NCBI GenBank assembly: GCA_015143295.1
Contig: CM026565.1
Location: 11,964,041 to 12,028,040, forward strand
Length of the DNA stretch: 64,000 bases
Source of the DNA: Tetracentron sinense
Taxonomy: Eukaryota; Streptophyta; Magnoliopsida; Trochodendrales; Trochodendraceae
Direction: 5' to 3'
Position 1 is the stretch's first letter, and each line of letters begins with the position of its first letter. The position numbers and the translations under genes are program-made. Under the pieces are notes generated by a model. That model saw only the letters and a program-made list of their open reading frames with translations, was not told where the DNA came from and searched no databases. Shown in pieces: positions 1 to 11,525 of the stretch.

Positions 1-439
1 GTATAAAAACAGTCACTACCCCGAACTACTATTAGGGTCCGATTCCGACTAACCGGATAAGTAGGCAGCCCGGGGCAAGGTTCGACCCCAACCTAGGATA
101 GAACTTTGACACCCCACTTATGCTTGATGAGCAAATTATTAATTGTTTAGGAAATTTTAAGTGATTTTAAATGTTTGGCTTAGACCTAATGAGTTGGTAA
201 CCATCGTTGGATGGGGGACCTGGGGTGCCTAACCCCTTCCTCGGGACTTAAATGGATCTCTTACCTAGATTACTCTGGATCGTAGGCCCCTTATCTTGGA
301 TTATCTTGGGATCCTGTTATCCCCTCTAAAGCAGGTGGTGACTCTTCAACTAAGTTTAGCGTTATTCCTCTACTCTCAGGCCTTACCTTGACATATAGAG
401 TTGAGTGGGGAGGAAATGCGATAAATTTATGTGCTTACA
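1..439 (+). repeat. 3' end of the 5' LTR of element A
   Basis: This stretch aligns along its whole length with 47675-48114 and ends in the same gtgcttaca. The rest of the LTR lies before the window. By-eye divergence from the other copy is roughly 40 to 45 differences in 440 bases, without correction. Confidence 0.85.
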
Positions 440-443
440 GCTC

Positions 444-460
444 TGGCGACTCTGCTGGGA
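444..460 (+). other. Probable primer binding site of element A
   Basis: The stretch tggcgactctgctggga starts five bases after the LTR end, where a primer site is expected. From memory it resembles the tRNA-Arg type primer sites of Ogre/Tat-like plant elements. The tRNA match was not computed. Confidence 0.55.
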
Positions 461-2702
461 AGCCTAAAAGTTAGATCCAACCTGAAAATTAGGTAAAAGC
501 CAAACACATTAAATCACTAATCATTTCCTAAAGCAATTCTTCTTTTGCTAATTGTTTTAATTTTGCGAGTATGTTTTTATTCTCTCTTATGTGCATCTCA
601 TATTCATTTCATAGTAGTGTAATCAACCCTGAAAACCCATTAGAAAAGCCTATTACGCTTACGGCTATTTGAGAGCTCTCTTTAGCGTCAGGAGCTTAAT
701 GGTTTGGATGTCGTTGGATAGCCCCTGTGGGAGAGTAATCCTCAGGAAGAATCTGGTGGCTCCCTCTTGTGCCAATCGTCCCATTTTTGGGAGTCGCATA
801 TATGGCCAAGTGATCCACCCACATTTAGGAACACCTTGCATACACCTACATCATCATGTAGTATAGGTTGAGGTATAGTCTATAAGCAGTTTTCCAAGAA
901 GGTCTATCCAAAATCTTGTCCTGCTTATAGCCTATACCTACCCCATTTTTGTTTGAACATAATGGTATTTATACCCTCGTGATCATTCAAATGGGGTATG
1001 TGTGAGTCATGTTTGGTTTGAATAAATTCCCAGCCCATTTCTAGCTTTGCATGTGGGGCCTAAAACCCAGTTCTTAATGGATACCCATATCCATTTTGCA
1101 TCTTAAACCTACTGGGCCTTGGTTTCCAATAACCCAACTTAGTAGGTTGGATCCATGTCCACCTACCCCATTTGGCTTACATATGTTGTAAACCCTTGTG
1201 CAATAAAATGACCTCAAAATTTTCAAATAAAAAAAAAGTCATTAGTTCAAAATTCAAATAAAATCCAAAATTCATAAAAACAAAAGTATTTCTTTTTTAG
1301 ACGTTGCATATGAGGTTATCTTTCTCAAACCCAAGTGGGTACCCATTTATCCATTTTCATTTTGGCCCGATAGGCCCTAGCTTCCAACAACCTAGGTTGG
1401 TAGGTAGGAATCCTATCCACCTACCCTATTGGACCTCATGTGTCAAGTCTTCATTTTTTATAAAAAAATCAAAATTCAATAAAGAGAAGATCAAAATAAA
1501 AAAAAAAAACAAAAACAAAATTCAGAAAAAAAAAATGAAGTTAAAATTTGAAAATTCAAACAAAATCAAGAGTCAAAATTAAAAAACGAGGGGAAGTTCA
1601 AAATTCAAATAAATCAAAATTTTTTTTTTAAAATCATTAATTCAAAATTCCAAAAAAAAATGAAAACTCAAAATCCAAAAATAAAAAAAATCTGAACTTC
1701 AAAAAAAAAATGTCATTAACTCATAGTTCAAGAAAAATAAAACAAAACAAAAGTTCAAAATTCAGAAGGAACAAAAATTTAAAAATCAGAAATTCAAAAT
1801 TCGAAAAATTCAAAAATCCAAATTGAAAAAAAATTCAGAAAGAAAAAAATAATAATAATAAATCTAAAATTCAAAATTCCAAAAAACAAATTTCAAAAAA
1901 AAAAAAAACAGAAAGAACAAAAAAATTAAAATTCAAAAAAAAAATTCTCATGCCATCTTCATCATCATCATCATAACACTGCTTAGTCACTACTCTACAT
2001 ATTCACATGCTAGTATAGCATTTTCACAAAGAAACCAAAATTCAAAAAAAAAAAAGAGTTTAAAATCCAAATAATTCTCATCATCATCACGGCACTATCC
2101 CTCACCGCACATTCACTTGTTAGTGTAACATTTTCACTGCACTACCAGTACACCTATACTGCACGCCCCTGTGGCACTGTGCTTCATTATGGCATTGCAT
2201 TGCACTTCATCAATGCACTACACTCACATTATCATTGCACTGCACTCACTTTATCACTACACTTCATTCACTTCAACACTAAGCTAGCTAGATTTAGTCG
2301 AATCTTACTCATGCATCACATAGTTGGCAACACCCTCAGAGGTAACCCAGTCGTAGAGCCAGGCTCCCAAAATCTTATCTTTTGACACATGTTTCGACCT
2401 TTTTGATTTGGTTATCTCATTTAGGAAACTACTCAAGGAGCCATTGAGTCTCTCATGACATTCACCTCATTTATAACAATTGGTTTTCATCCATGCATAG
2501 TCATGCAACATCATGATCCAAATCACCTCAGTCTGGTAGTGACTCGCTCTTTACTTTCATCATTGGACTTGCCCAAGCAGTGGAGCAAAAGTAGAAAATA
2601 TGAAGCATAGAGACACATCGAGTGACCAAAAGATCATCATGATGACTCTCCTTGATCATTGGGCAAGACATTAGAGAAACCAAATTTGTCCTCAAAGATG
2701 TT
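461..2702 (+). other. Element A internal segment 1: non-coding leader
   Basis: Only short, low-complexity frames occur here, and none has a recognisable motif. The stretch contains an extremely A-rich part (about 1220-2070) and a part rich in cactgcac-like words (about 2100-2290). It ends at the target site of element B; the accct target duplication covers 2703-2707 on the left and 23053-23057 on the right. Confidence 0.6.
1220..2070. repeat. A-rich low-complexity tract (caaaattcaaa words)
   Basis: Repeated words such as ttcaaaattc, aaaaaaa and cagaaa make up most of these 850 bases. A small reading frame of Lys and Asn (about 1304-1582) is a by-product of the composition and is not called as a gene. 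Confidence 0.8.
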
Positions 2703-3639
2703 ACCCTTGTGACGCCCCGAACCCGCGCCTAGGGAATCAAGTTCCGAGACGCGTGTCCGTTCGTCAAATCATGCAAGCGGAAGACTTTACCCGTGAAAAT
2801 GCGGGAAATTTAAACATTTATCAGATGCTTCCAAAAAGCAAATAACACCTGTCATCACAATAGCCATTATACAAACCATATACTTGTATTATTTACATCA
2901 AGCTTGTTTTAGAAAAGTAGGTGCCTCTATCACGCCGGGTACAACTTGTACAAGCTTCCAAAATGTCCAGTTGGACTTTTCACTTACTGGTCAGTAGCTC
3001 TGAGATCTGCTGACATAAAAAGTTAGTGAGCTATGAAGCCCAATAAAACCACAATCCTTCTAAACTATTTTCCACATAATAACACGCATCAATAATGATA
3101 TAATAAACAGTTCAATTTGCATGTTACAGTAAAATAGAACAATACATAATAAATTGTGACCCAAGGTCACTTAGGGTTACTTCACCCTAACTGAGATTCC
3201 CGACCTCACATTACTTTCCAATTATGAGGTTCAGTTATGAATGTATTATATTACCAAATTATCGTTTCAATCATCAATCGTGTTTCATTTCTAGTCCTGA
3301 GACTCTATTAATTGGCCACAGCCCACGAATATTCAGCTTAAAGTCTCTAAATCCTAACCATAATACATTGAGTCATTTTGACTCACACACGTTGTTCCGG
3401 CTTTCACCCGAACACGACCAAACCTTGGGTATACCAACCCAACTCACCTGGAATCCGACGATTCCATACCGAACCATGAGTCCACCAACTCAGAAAAATA
3501 CACCAACCCTGAGTATACCGACTCAGACCACTTCGTATCCGAAGCTCACACACACAATATGGGCATTTGCCTAATAAGGACATACCTTTCCATTCAATTG
3601 ACTGGCCACATCTACCGTGTATTCGCCGCCATCGCCCTG

Positions 3640-4045
3640 GGTATCAGTTATAAAGGAACCCCGACCAACCCGCCTATCGTCATCTTCTGGCTAGTTTACA
3701 GAGGAACCCCGACATCTATACCAATGCCGACATCTCCTGACGTTCCACCAAGAAGGGACCCCGATAGACACGGTGCCGACATCTTCTAACCCACCCAGAG
3801 AGGAACCCCGGACTCTACACTATCTGATGTTCAGCCACTTTAAACTCCCTAGGACTCCGACATCTCCTGACTATCAGTCACAGAGGAACCACGGGCCATG
3901 CAGGACACCGCCACTCCTGACCTAGTCCAAGAGGCACCACGAACGACCTAGACAAACAGACAAACATCTCCCGACTATCAGTCACAGAGGAACCACGGGC
4001 CCTACTGGACACCGTCTCTCCTGACCTAGTCACAGAGGAACCACG
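3640..4045. repeat. Degenerate 'gaggaacccc / gacatctcctga' repeats within LTR B
   Basis: Words such as cacagaggaaccacgggcc and catctcctgactatcagt recur at irregular spacing. A related block occurs in solo LTR F near 39125-39210, which supports kinship of the two LTRs. Confidence 0.6.
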
Positions 4046-4619
4046 GATTATACTTAACCCTAGTTATATTTTTCAACCACAGGTTAACCCCAGTTAACCC
4101 AAGCCTCACTTGATTAACTGAAATACTTGGGCATCGGGGCCGTGAACCAACTCCGGTAACACATCGTCCCGTTAGGAAACGTTTCCAGGTTAACGGATGT
4201 CTCCATAGCCTTACAAGACATGCAAAACCACTTTTTGTTACCCTAGAGTGGCGATACAATTTACCCGGGACCCGATCTGGGCTCCCCAATGGACCACATA
4301 AAATCACAACATCACATAGGGGTCTCTGAACCTTTTTCATTCATGCCAAAAGACATGCATATATTGCAGAAAAAATATTTAGCAAATTAGGGGAAAAAGA
4401 GAGGAAAAGAGAGGGGTTTTACCTGCTTCACGCGTTTCGAGGTAGCTAGTGCAAAAACGGATGTCGCCAACGCGCTCGGAAGGATGATCAACCCCAAGGT
4501 AGAGCACATGCAACTTTCCCTCTCCACTTTCTCTCTCTACCTTTTTCTCTCTCCCTCTACATGCCAAACGAGACGCCAGAGAGAAAATCAGACGTCGCCA
4601 ACGCGTCGGGGACGTCGAA

Positions 4620-4748
4620 AAACCCCAAGGGGACCTCTCTTTCCCTTTCCCTTTCTCTCTCTTCCTTTCTCTCTCCTCTTTCTCTCTCTTCCTTTCTCTC
4701 TCCTCTTACTCTCTCTTCCTTTCTCTCTCCTCATTTTCTCTCTCTAAA
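4620..4748. repeat. CT-rich microsatellite (ctctctcttcctttctctct units)
   Basis: The tract is nearly pure pyrimidine with units of about 29 bases. A shorter version is at about 10165-10222 in the other LTR copy of element B, so length varies between the copies. Confidence 0.85.
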
Positions 4749-4810
4749 ACATGTTGTGGCAAAACCTCCCCCACTGTTGCAAAATCGTGAGAATAAAAGG
4801 GGCTGCCCCT

Positions 4811-4817
4811 ATTTATA
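4811..4817 (-). promoter_or_regulatory. Candidate TATA box of LTR B (3' copy)
   Basis: The minus strand reads tataaat next to aggggcagccc. The same box is conserved in the other copy at 10278-10284. The placement in the LTR fits a U3 promoter; this is inferred from sequence only. Confidence 0.5.
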
Positions 4818-5518
4818 ATTCAAGGGTCATGTGCCATGGACATGACCACCATTAATGGTCCCGTTGACCAAGTCAACGGGTTGACCATTTGACTATTCGT
4901 CCGTATTTTCTCGCGTATAAGGCCTTTGAAACCTTACTTCATGATGCCCAATTATGCTGAAACTTCAAGTGACTGACTTGGGACAGTCTGACACCTGCTG
5001 TAAAAATTTTGGGGAAAAATACTGAGTTTTGACAGTCAAAAGTAAGTCTGGACGAAAACTGCAAAACCCACTAATTTCCTGATTTCGAACACAAAACAGG
5101 CCGCCGTTTCTTCGTTTGAGATAACTAACTGCCGAGACGACAGACATTAGTCCCCATGGCTGACCGACACGCATTAGTGCCAACCGCATGGATTTCTATT
5201 AGGATCTCCAACAGATATTGGGTCCCACTTAATTTCTGGAAATATGGAAATTTCCCGTTTTTCTCAATTTTATCACACATAATGGCCCCGCGGTCCCACG
5301 AAAGGATACTTGACAGAACCGATATGGTAGGGGTGTGTCCTGGCAGTCGACTGGCACATTGTGTGCGATTTTTGCCAAAAGATACTGAGATTCCTCGGTG
5401 CACTTCAATCCCGAGCAAAATCCACTTTTTATTAATTTAACAAATAATTAACTAATTAACCTCCATTAAGGACCCATAAACACATAATTTTATTATATTT
5501 AAATTCCGGGTCGTTACA

Positions 5519-5534
5519 ATCTCCCCTCCTTACA
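5519..5534 (-). other. Polypurine tract of element B
   Basis: The minus strand reads gtaaggaggggagat directly before the 3' LTR, preceded by 'gaggatgaaattt'. This is the usual form at the end of Tekay-type elements. Confidence 0.8.
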
Positions 5535-5639
5535 AAAAAATTTCATCCTCAAAATTTACATATACATTAGTCATCAAATAACTGAGGTTGATTGCTCCTA
5601 ATGTCATCTTCAAGTTCCCATGTGGATTCTTCTATGCTA

Positions 5640-6830
5640 TGGTGTTCCCATAAAACTTTAACTAGCTTAATCATGTTGTTTCATAACACCTGTTCCTTGC
5701 GGTACAAAATTATCACTGGCTTTTCTTCAAAAGTTAAGTCCTCTCTGACTTGAATTGGTTCATATCGTATCACGTGCGAGGGATCAGGTACATATTTTCT
5801 CAACATGGATATGTGGAAAACATTGTGAACCCTTGCCAGCTCTGGTGGTAATGCCAAACGGTAGGCTACACATCCTATTTTAGCCAAAATCTCAAAAGGT
5901 CCAATGAATCGCAGACTTAACTTTCCCCGCTTTCGGAATCGTACAATACCTTTTGATGGAGAGATTTTCAAGAAGACATGGTCGCCGACTTGAAACTCTA
6001 AGTCTCGACGCTTTCCATCTGCATAGCTTCTCTGTCGACTTTGTGGAGATAATAACCTCGATCGAATCAACTCGATCTTCTTTGTTGTTTTTTGCACCAA
6101 CTCAGGTCCCAGTAGTTTACGTTCCCCTACTTCAGTCCAACATACTGGTGACCGACAACTCCTGCCGTACAAGGCCTCATAAGGAGCCATTTGAATACTT
6201 GCCTGATAACAGTTATTATATGCAAACTCGATCAATGGCAAGTGATCATCCCAATTTCTCTGAAATTCTAGACTGCAAGTGCGCATCATATCTTCTAGAG
6301 TTTGTATTATGCGCTCAGATTGTCCATCGGTTTACGGATGATAAGTTGTACTCATGTTTAGCTGCATACCTAAAGCTTCCTGCAAGCTGCTCCAAAATCG
6401 GGAAGTAAATCACGGATCGCGATCTGACACAATAGATACCGGTACACCATGCAGCTTCACAATCTCCTTAATATACAACTTTGATAAATTTTCCAGGGTT
6501 ATGGTATCCTTGATAGCAAGAAAGTGAGCCGACTTCGTCAATCGATCAACTATCACTCAAACGGCATCGTGTCCACTCTTTGTTTTTAGTAAACCCATCA
6601 CAAAATCCATCGTAATGTGCTCTCATTTCCACTCGGGAATAGGCAATGAATTTAACAATCCAGGTGGTTTCTGATGTTCTGCCTTGACTTGCTGAAAAAC
6701 AAGGCATTGAGATACATACTCAGTAATTTCTCTCTTCATGTCGTTCTACCAGTAGTTATTCTTCACATCCTGATACATCTTTGTATATCCAGGGTGCACC
6801 GCAAAACGAGATCGATGTACCACTGCATGG
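5640..6830 (-). pseudogene. Integrase and chromodomain region of element B (fossil)
   Basis: Conserved integrase and C-terminal stretches are visible on the minus strand: a histidine/cysteine zinc region, [12 protein letters not shown], 'LPLIEFAYNN', '[13 protein letters not shown]', a 'GDHVFLKISP' segment and a C-terminal chromodomain-like part starting near 'LRKYVPDPSHV'. This order is the Tekay/Del chromovirus pattern. The chromodomain is known in the family to guide integration into heterochromatin. The copy is broken in several places and should not be functional. Confidence 0.85.
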
Positions 6831-6834
6831 TAAT

Positions 6835-7130
6835 TAGCCAACCAATCCATCCCTAGGATAACATCAAAATCCTTCATGTCTAACATGATCAGATCTACTA
6901 ACATTCGTACACTATTGACAAGTATGGGACACCTATCATAGACTGTTTTTGTGCACAGAACTTTTCCTCATGGTGTAGATATAGACATCATGCTTTTGAG
7001 TGTATCAGGCTTGTAACTTATGTGTTTAGCAAAACGAGTAGAGACAAACGAATTTGTAGCACCAGTGTCAATCAAAGCATAAGCAGGTACTTGAAATACT
7101 AAAAGTTTACCTTCGATGACACCTTCGGTC
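6835..7130 (-). pseudogene. Protease-like region of element B (fossil)
   Basis: The aspartic protease signature appears as LIDTGATNSF, and the downstream DVILGMDWL motif is typical of Ty3/gypsy proteases. The upstream join to gag is contiguous coding sequence without the intron-like gap that C and I show here. RT and RNase H motifs were not found in this copy. Confidence 0.75.
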
Positions 7131-8113
7131 TGCGTGCCTCTTCCTGGGTAATTACAAACACTCTTCCTTTTCTGCCTTCCAACGCTAATGGTTGAACCTT
7201 AGGGCAATCCTTCTTGAAGTGTCCAGGCTTTCCGTATTGGAAGCAAACCTTCGCTCGACAGTCCTTGGTCAATGGCCCTAACCACATTTCTCGCACTTAA
7301 GCCCCAATCTTCCTGTAGACCCTTGGCTTTTCATGTCCTCGAACTTTCTTTTCCCAGTAAACTGCTGTTATTCTCCTTTATCTAGGGCTTCCCAACTGTC
7401 CCTTTGCCTTTGCCAGCACTAGACTGTGCCAGTTCTTCATGCACTCACTCTACTCTGAGTGCTCTATCTAATATCTCTGAAAATGAGGTAAATCGTTGAG
7501 CTGCCAATTTCCCTCTGATAGTTGGCTTCAATCCTTCTTCAAATTTCTCAACCCTCCACTGCTCATCCACGACAAATCTCACAGCGAACCTCGAGAGTTG
7601 ATTAAACTTTTGTTCATACTCGCTAACCGACATATTTCCTTAGGTCAGCTGAAGAAACTCCATCTCCTTTCTTTTTTTCATTGACGCTGAAAAATAGCGC
7701 TCATAAAACAATTCAGTAAATTTAGCCCAAGTCACGGGCCTCTGATGCGGTGGAACTGTCCTTTCCGCTATGGTCCACCAATGTTCTGCTTCTCCTTCAA
7801 GTAGAAAGATAGCGAACTCGGGCTTGTCATTTTCTGGCAAGGACATAGCCCTAAAAACTTTTTCCAGAATTCTGATCCAGTTCTCCGCCTTCAGCAGATC
7901 AGTAGTGCCCGAAAAGGCCGACGGTCCAAGCCTCTTAAACTTCTCCAATCGGGTCACATTCCCATGCTCTGGCATGGTAGCAATGGGGATACGACTACCA
8001 TTCTCATTTCCATTCATATTCTGGGCCTGTTGTTGCTGAATTAGGTTGGGTAGGGCTGTAATAGCCTCGAATGCCCCAGCCAAGGTATTCTCGGGTGCTC
8101 GTCGAGGTGGCAT
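7131..8113 (-). pseudogene. gag region of element B (fossil)
   Basis: The first reading frame begins MPPRRAPENT at 8113 on the minus strand. It includes the retrotransposon gag core ('AENWIRILEKVFRAM', 'GEAEHWW', 'WAKFTELFYERYF'). The core continues as 'EYEQKFNQLSRFA', and a CCHC zinc knuckle (CFQYGKPGHFKKDC) lies near 7200-7255. Gag forms the virus-like particle and binds the element RNA. The region is broken. Confidence 0.85.
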
Positions 8114-8408
8114 AATTCACCTATAATTATAAAGTAACGAACTTTTAATAATAAAATGGAACTGAAATGCACTGAGAATTTGATATCCAAAGAGAGACAT
8201 TTCATTCATTTCATCTTTAATATATACACACCACACCACATACATGAACATACTACATCATAGTATACAAAACATCATCTCCGCTGTACAAGTATATACA
8301 CCAAAAATCTATGAGTCGAGTGATAAGAAGACCGCCTAGGGCATCTACTATACTCCAAAACCATACAGATACACTACAGTCTCCCCTCCTGACTCCCTAC
8401 TCCTACAT

Positions 8409-8762
8409 CTAAACCTCAGTCGAGGTAGACGGACTACTTGCCTCCACCGACTTCTTCTTACTCTGCTTAAGGTTGTTCAAAATCGCACGATACTCTCGTG
8501 CCGTAAGCCTCTTAGATGATAGGGGTGGAGGTATCCAACTAGTCCCATCTGGACTAGGCCTAATGTCTGCCAGTGCCCGCTTGACCTGCCTTAAAATCTC
8601 ATGACGTACCTGAGTCGGTACTGCAAGCTTCATCGAAGTTGGGGTTGACATCCAGGTAGTTCCGTTCGGATTTATCCGGACAGCCTTCGGCTTAATGGCC
8701 GCCATGATTTGTTGAGTCATCCCAAGCCATTCTAGATAATAGCGACTCAATATGGCTGTCAT
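8409..8762 (-). CDS. Extra open frame ahead of gag in element B, duplicated motif, unknown function
   Basis: This is a 117-residue open frame in the roughly 850-base leader between the primer site (8961-8972) and gag (8113). I do not recognise it. It holds two tandem copies of a roughly 35-residue motif of the form I-x-P-x-x-x-G-T-(T/S)-W-x-x-x-P-x-S-x-K-x, followed by R-x-I-L-x-x-(V/L)-K. One copy spans about residues 28-63 and the other about 67-102. The tail is Ser/Thr rich. No signal peptide or membrane segment is evident. It could be a leader frame specific to this element or captured sequence. That it is translated is only inferred from the open frame and the repeat. Confidence 0.5.
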   Translation of the reverse strand: MTAILSRYYLEWLGMTQQIMAAIKPKAVRINPNGTTWMSTPTSMKLAVPTQVRHEILRQVKRALADIRPSPDGTSWIPPPLSSKRLTAREYRAILNNLKQSKKKSVEASSPSTSTEV

Positions 8763-8960
8763 CTACTCATAATGCTGCCAATCCTCCTTGGTGGGGACTC
8801 TGTGCATTAACGGCATCCCTGCACATATACACAATTTCCAAATCACTATTTGATTTCGAAATAGGTGATGTACAGTAATACATCTAGCTATACAACTAAA
8901 AATCATGTCTATGGTATTTCATGAAGAAGTATGGTTTGTTATGATGGTTATTGCTCTTAG

Positions 8961-8972
8961 GCTCTGATACCA
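8961..8972 (-). other. Primer binding site of element B (initiator Met tRNA type)
   Basis: The minus strand reads TGGTATCAGAGC, two bases from the LTR end at 8975. This complements the 3' end of plant initiator tRNA-Met and fixes the orientation of the element. Confidence 0.92.
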
Positions 8973-8974
8973 AT

Positions 8975-10312
8975 TGTGACGCCCCGAACCCGCGCCTAGG
9001 GAATCAAGTTCCGAGACACGTGTCCGTTCGTCAAATCATGCAAGCGGAAGACTTTACCAGCGAAAATATGGGAAATTTAAATATTTATCAGATGCTTCCA
9101 AAAAGCAAATAACACCTGTCATCACAATAGCCATTATACAAACCATATACCTGTATTATTTACATCAAGTTTGTTTAACAAAAGTAGGCGCCTCTATCAC
9201 GCCGAGTACAACTTGTACAAGCTTCCAAAATGTCCAGTTGAACTTTTCACTTACTGGTCAGCAGCTCCAAGATCTGTTGACATAAAAAGTCAGTGAGCTA
9301 TGAAGCCCAATAAAACCACAATCCTTCTAAACTATTTTCCATATAATAACAGGCATCAATAATGATATAATAAACAGTTCAATTTGCATGTTACAGTAAA
9401 ATAGAACAGTATATAATAAATTGTGATGCAAGGTCACTTAGGGTTACGTCACCCTAACAGAGGTTCCCGACCTCACATTACTTTCCAATTATGAGGTTCA
9501 GTTATGAATGTATTATATTACCAAATTATCGTTTCGATCATCAATCATGTTTCATTCCGAGTTCTGAGACTCTATTAATTGGCCACAGCCCACGAATGTT
9601 CAGCTTAAAGTCTCTAAATCCTAACCATAATACATTGAGTCATTTTGACTCACACACGCTGTTCCAGCTTTCACCCGAACACGACCAAACATTGGGTATA
9701 CCAACCCAACTCACCTGGAATCCGACGATTCCATACCGAATCATGAGTCCACCAACTCAGATAAATACACCAACCCTAAGTATACCGACTCAGACCACTT
9801 CGTATCCGAAGCTCACACACACAACATGGGCATTTTCCTAATAAGGACATACTTTTCCATTCAATTGATTGGCCACATCTACCGTGTATTCGCCGCCATC
9901 GCCCTAGGTATCAGTCATGAAGGAACCCCGACCAACCCGCCTACCGTCATCTTCTGGCAAGTCTACGGAGGCAGCTAGTGCAAAAACAGATGTCACCAAC
10001 GCGCTCAGAAGGATGATCAACTCTAAGGTAGAGTGCATGCAACTTTTCCTCTCCACTTTCTCTCTCTACCTTTTTTTCTCTCTCTACACGCCAAACGAGC
10101 CACCAGAGAGAAAATCAGACGCCGCCAACGCGTCGGGGAAGTCAAAAAACCCCAAGGGGACCTCCCTTTCCCTTTCTCTCTCTTCTTTTCTCTCTCCTCA
10201 CTTTCTCTCTCTAAAACATGTTGCGGCAGAACCTCCCCCACTGCTGCAAAACTGTGAGAATAAAACGGGCTGCCCCTATTTATAATTCAAGGGTCATGTG
10301 CCATGCACATAA
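8975..10312 (-). repeat. 5' LTR of element B, first part (continues at 22367-23052)
   Basis: It matches 2708 onwards with about 94 percent identity in the first 315 bases by eye. It is split by element C with target duplication cataa (10308-10312 and 22362-22366). Confidence 0.88.
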
Positions 10313-10440
10313 TGTAGCACCCCGGACTTTTCCAACTTTAAAGAATAGCATTTTCGTTACCAATTGGCCTTTCTTATAGTATAATTAATAAATAAGGAAG
10401 AAATCAGAAATTCCAAAACGTTAGAAATGTCCGTTTTTGA

Positions 10441-10500
10441 AGGACGAATCCAACGCAAGTTGAATCGTCAAAATCGGACGAACGAGTCAAAAGATATGGT
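10441..10500 (+). promoter_or_regulatory. Conserved 60-base U3 block shared by LTR families C, D and I
   Basis: The block runs from ggacgaatccaacgcaagtt to agtcaaaagatatggt. It recurs at 19958-20017, 17045-17105 and 57980-58040, and on the minus strand at 35268-35333 and 29751-29820. It always lies just before the palindrome cluster or its replacement. A control role is inferred. Confidence 0.6.
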
Positions 10501-10524
10501 TAAAACAGTCGGGACCAACAGAGC

Positions 10525-10715
10525 ACCGATGGCTCGGTCCACGGAGCGATCGATCGGTCCAAAACCGATCGATCGGAGGCTATCGACTGGTCGAAAAATT
10601 TGTATGGGGAAATTTTCCAGAGAGTGGGTTTTTGACTGGTCGCTCGGTCAGAGTACCAATCGCTCGGTAGGCAACCGATCGATCGATCATAACCACCGAT
10701 CGCTCGGTCTTCGCG
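10525..10715. repeat. Palindrome cluster (CCGATCGATCGGT type) in U3 of LTR C
   Basis: About seven dyads related to accgatcgatcggt or accgatcgctcggtc are spaced 15 to 60 bases apart on either side of a spacer containing ttgtatgggg. Equivalent clusters are at 20038-20223, 17138-17322, 29545-29735 (minus) and 35085-35250 (minus). Confidence 0.85.
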
Positions 10716-11525
10716 TTTTTGCAGAAATTTCATTAAGGGCGTTTTCATCTTTTGGGGGTTAAACCCTTTCCCATAAGGGCTTGCCCGAGCCTTTAGGGCT
10801 TCATTCACCTCACTTCGAAGGTTTTGAGAGAGAAGAAGAGAAGAGAAGGGGGATTTACATCTAGGGTTTTCCACTTGAGATAATCAAGGGTTTTAGAACC
10901 CTAGAACCGTTCTAAAGGCTTGGATTCTCCAAATCCAACCTCAAGCTCGTGTGGAGTACCTCTTTCAAGCTAGGGCAGCGTTTCTACATCATCCTCAAGG
11001 ATTTTTCTTTCCCTTTTCAAGGTTAGTACACACTTCCTAGTTACTTTGGTAATAACCTAGGATTTTCCTAAGTAAATATGTGTTGGATCTTCCCCATTGC
11101 TCCCTTGTGTTGGTATATGCTAAATCCCTAAAACATAAACAAGATAATACAAACAAAGGGTGGAATGTATGAATGGATGAGGAGTGGAGGCGATTGGATG
11201 TCATGTTGTGATGTATTGAATTATGGAAAAATGGTGGAAGGGCATATTACACATAATGAACACACCCCAAGTGTTTGATGAAATGTTCGAATGAGAAAAT
11301 ATGAAATAACTAAAGGTAAAAAGGTTGAATACCACATGTTTGATAGAATGCATGAATAAACTAAGATTTGAAAGCATGAGTCACATAAATGTTCACCATT
11401 TGGCAAGTTGTATACATGTGTTTATTTCGCTTCTTAAATTCTCATGTGAGTTGGGAATTGTTAAAATGCTATATGTCATCATGATTTCACGATTGCTATG
11501 CACGAGCACATATGTAGATGGAGGA

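Larger units (their letters stand above)
2708..5518 (-). repeat. 3' LTR of element B
   Basis: In window orientation it begins tgtgacgccccgaacc and ends gggtcgttaca, giving TG..CA ends on the sense strand. It matches 8975-10312 and 22367-23052. It holds degenerate 'cagaggaaccacgg' repeats (about 3640-4045), a CT microsatellite and, on the minus strand, a TATA-like box. It is related to solo LTR F. Confidence 0.88.

Noticed and set aside
1304-1582. Lys/Asn-rich frame
   Set aside because: It is composed of A-rich low-complexity sequence in the leader of element A.
3224-3574. 116-residue plus-strand frame conserved in both LTRs of element B (also 9491-9841)
   Set aside because: It runs opposite to the orientation of element B, is poor in any recognisable motif, and the conservation is explained by the LTR duplication itself. 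It stays possible but unsupported.
4484-4818. Leu/Ser/Pro-rich frames resembling signal or membrane peptides
   Set aside because: They are translations of a CT microsatellite in LTR B.
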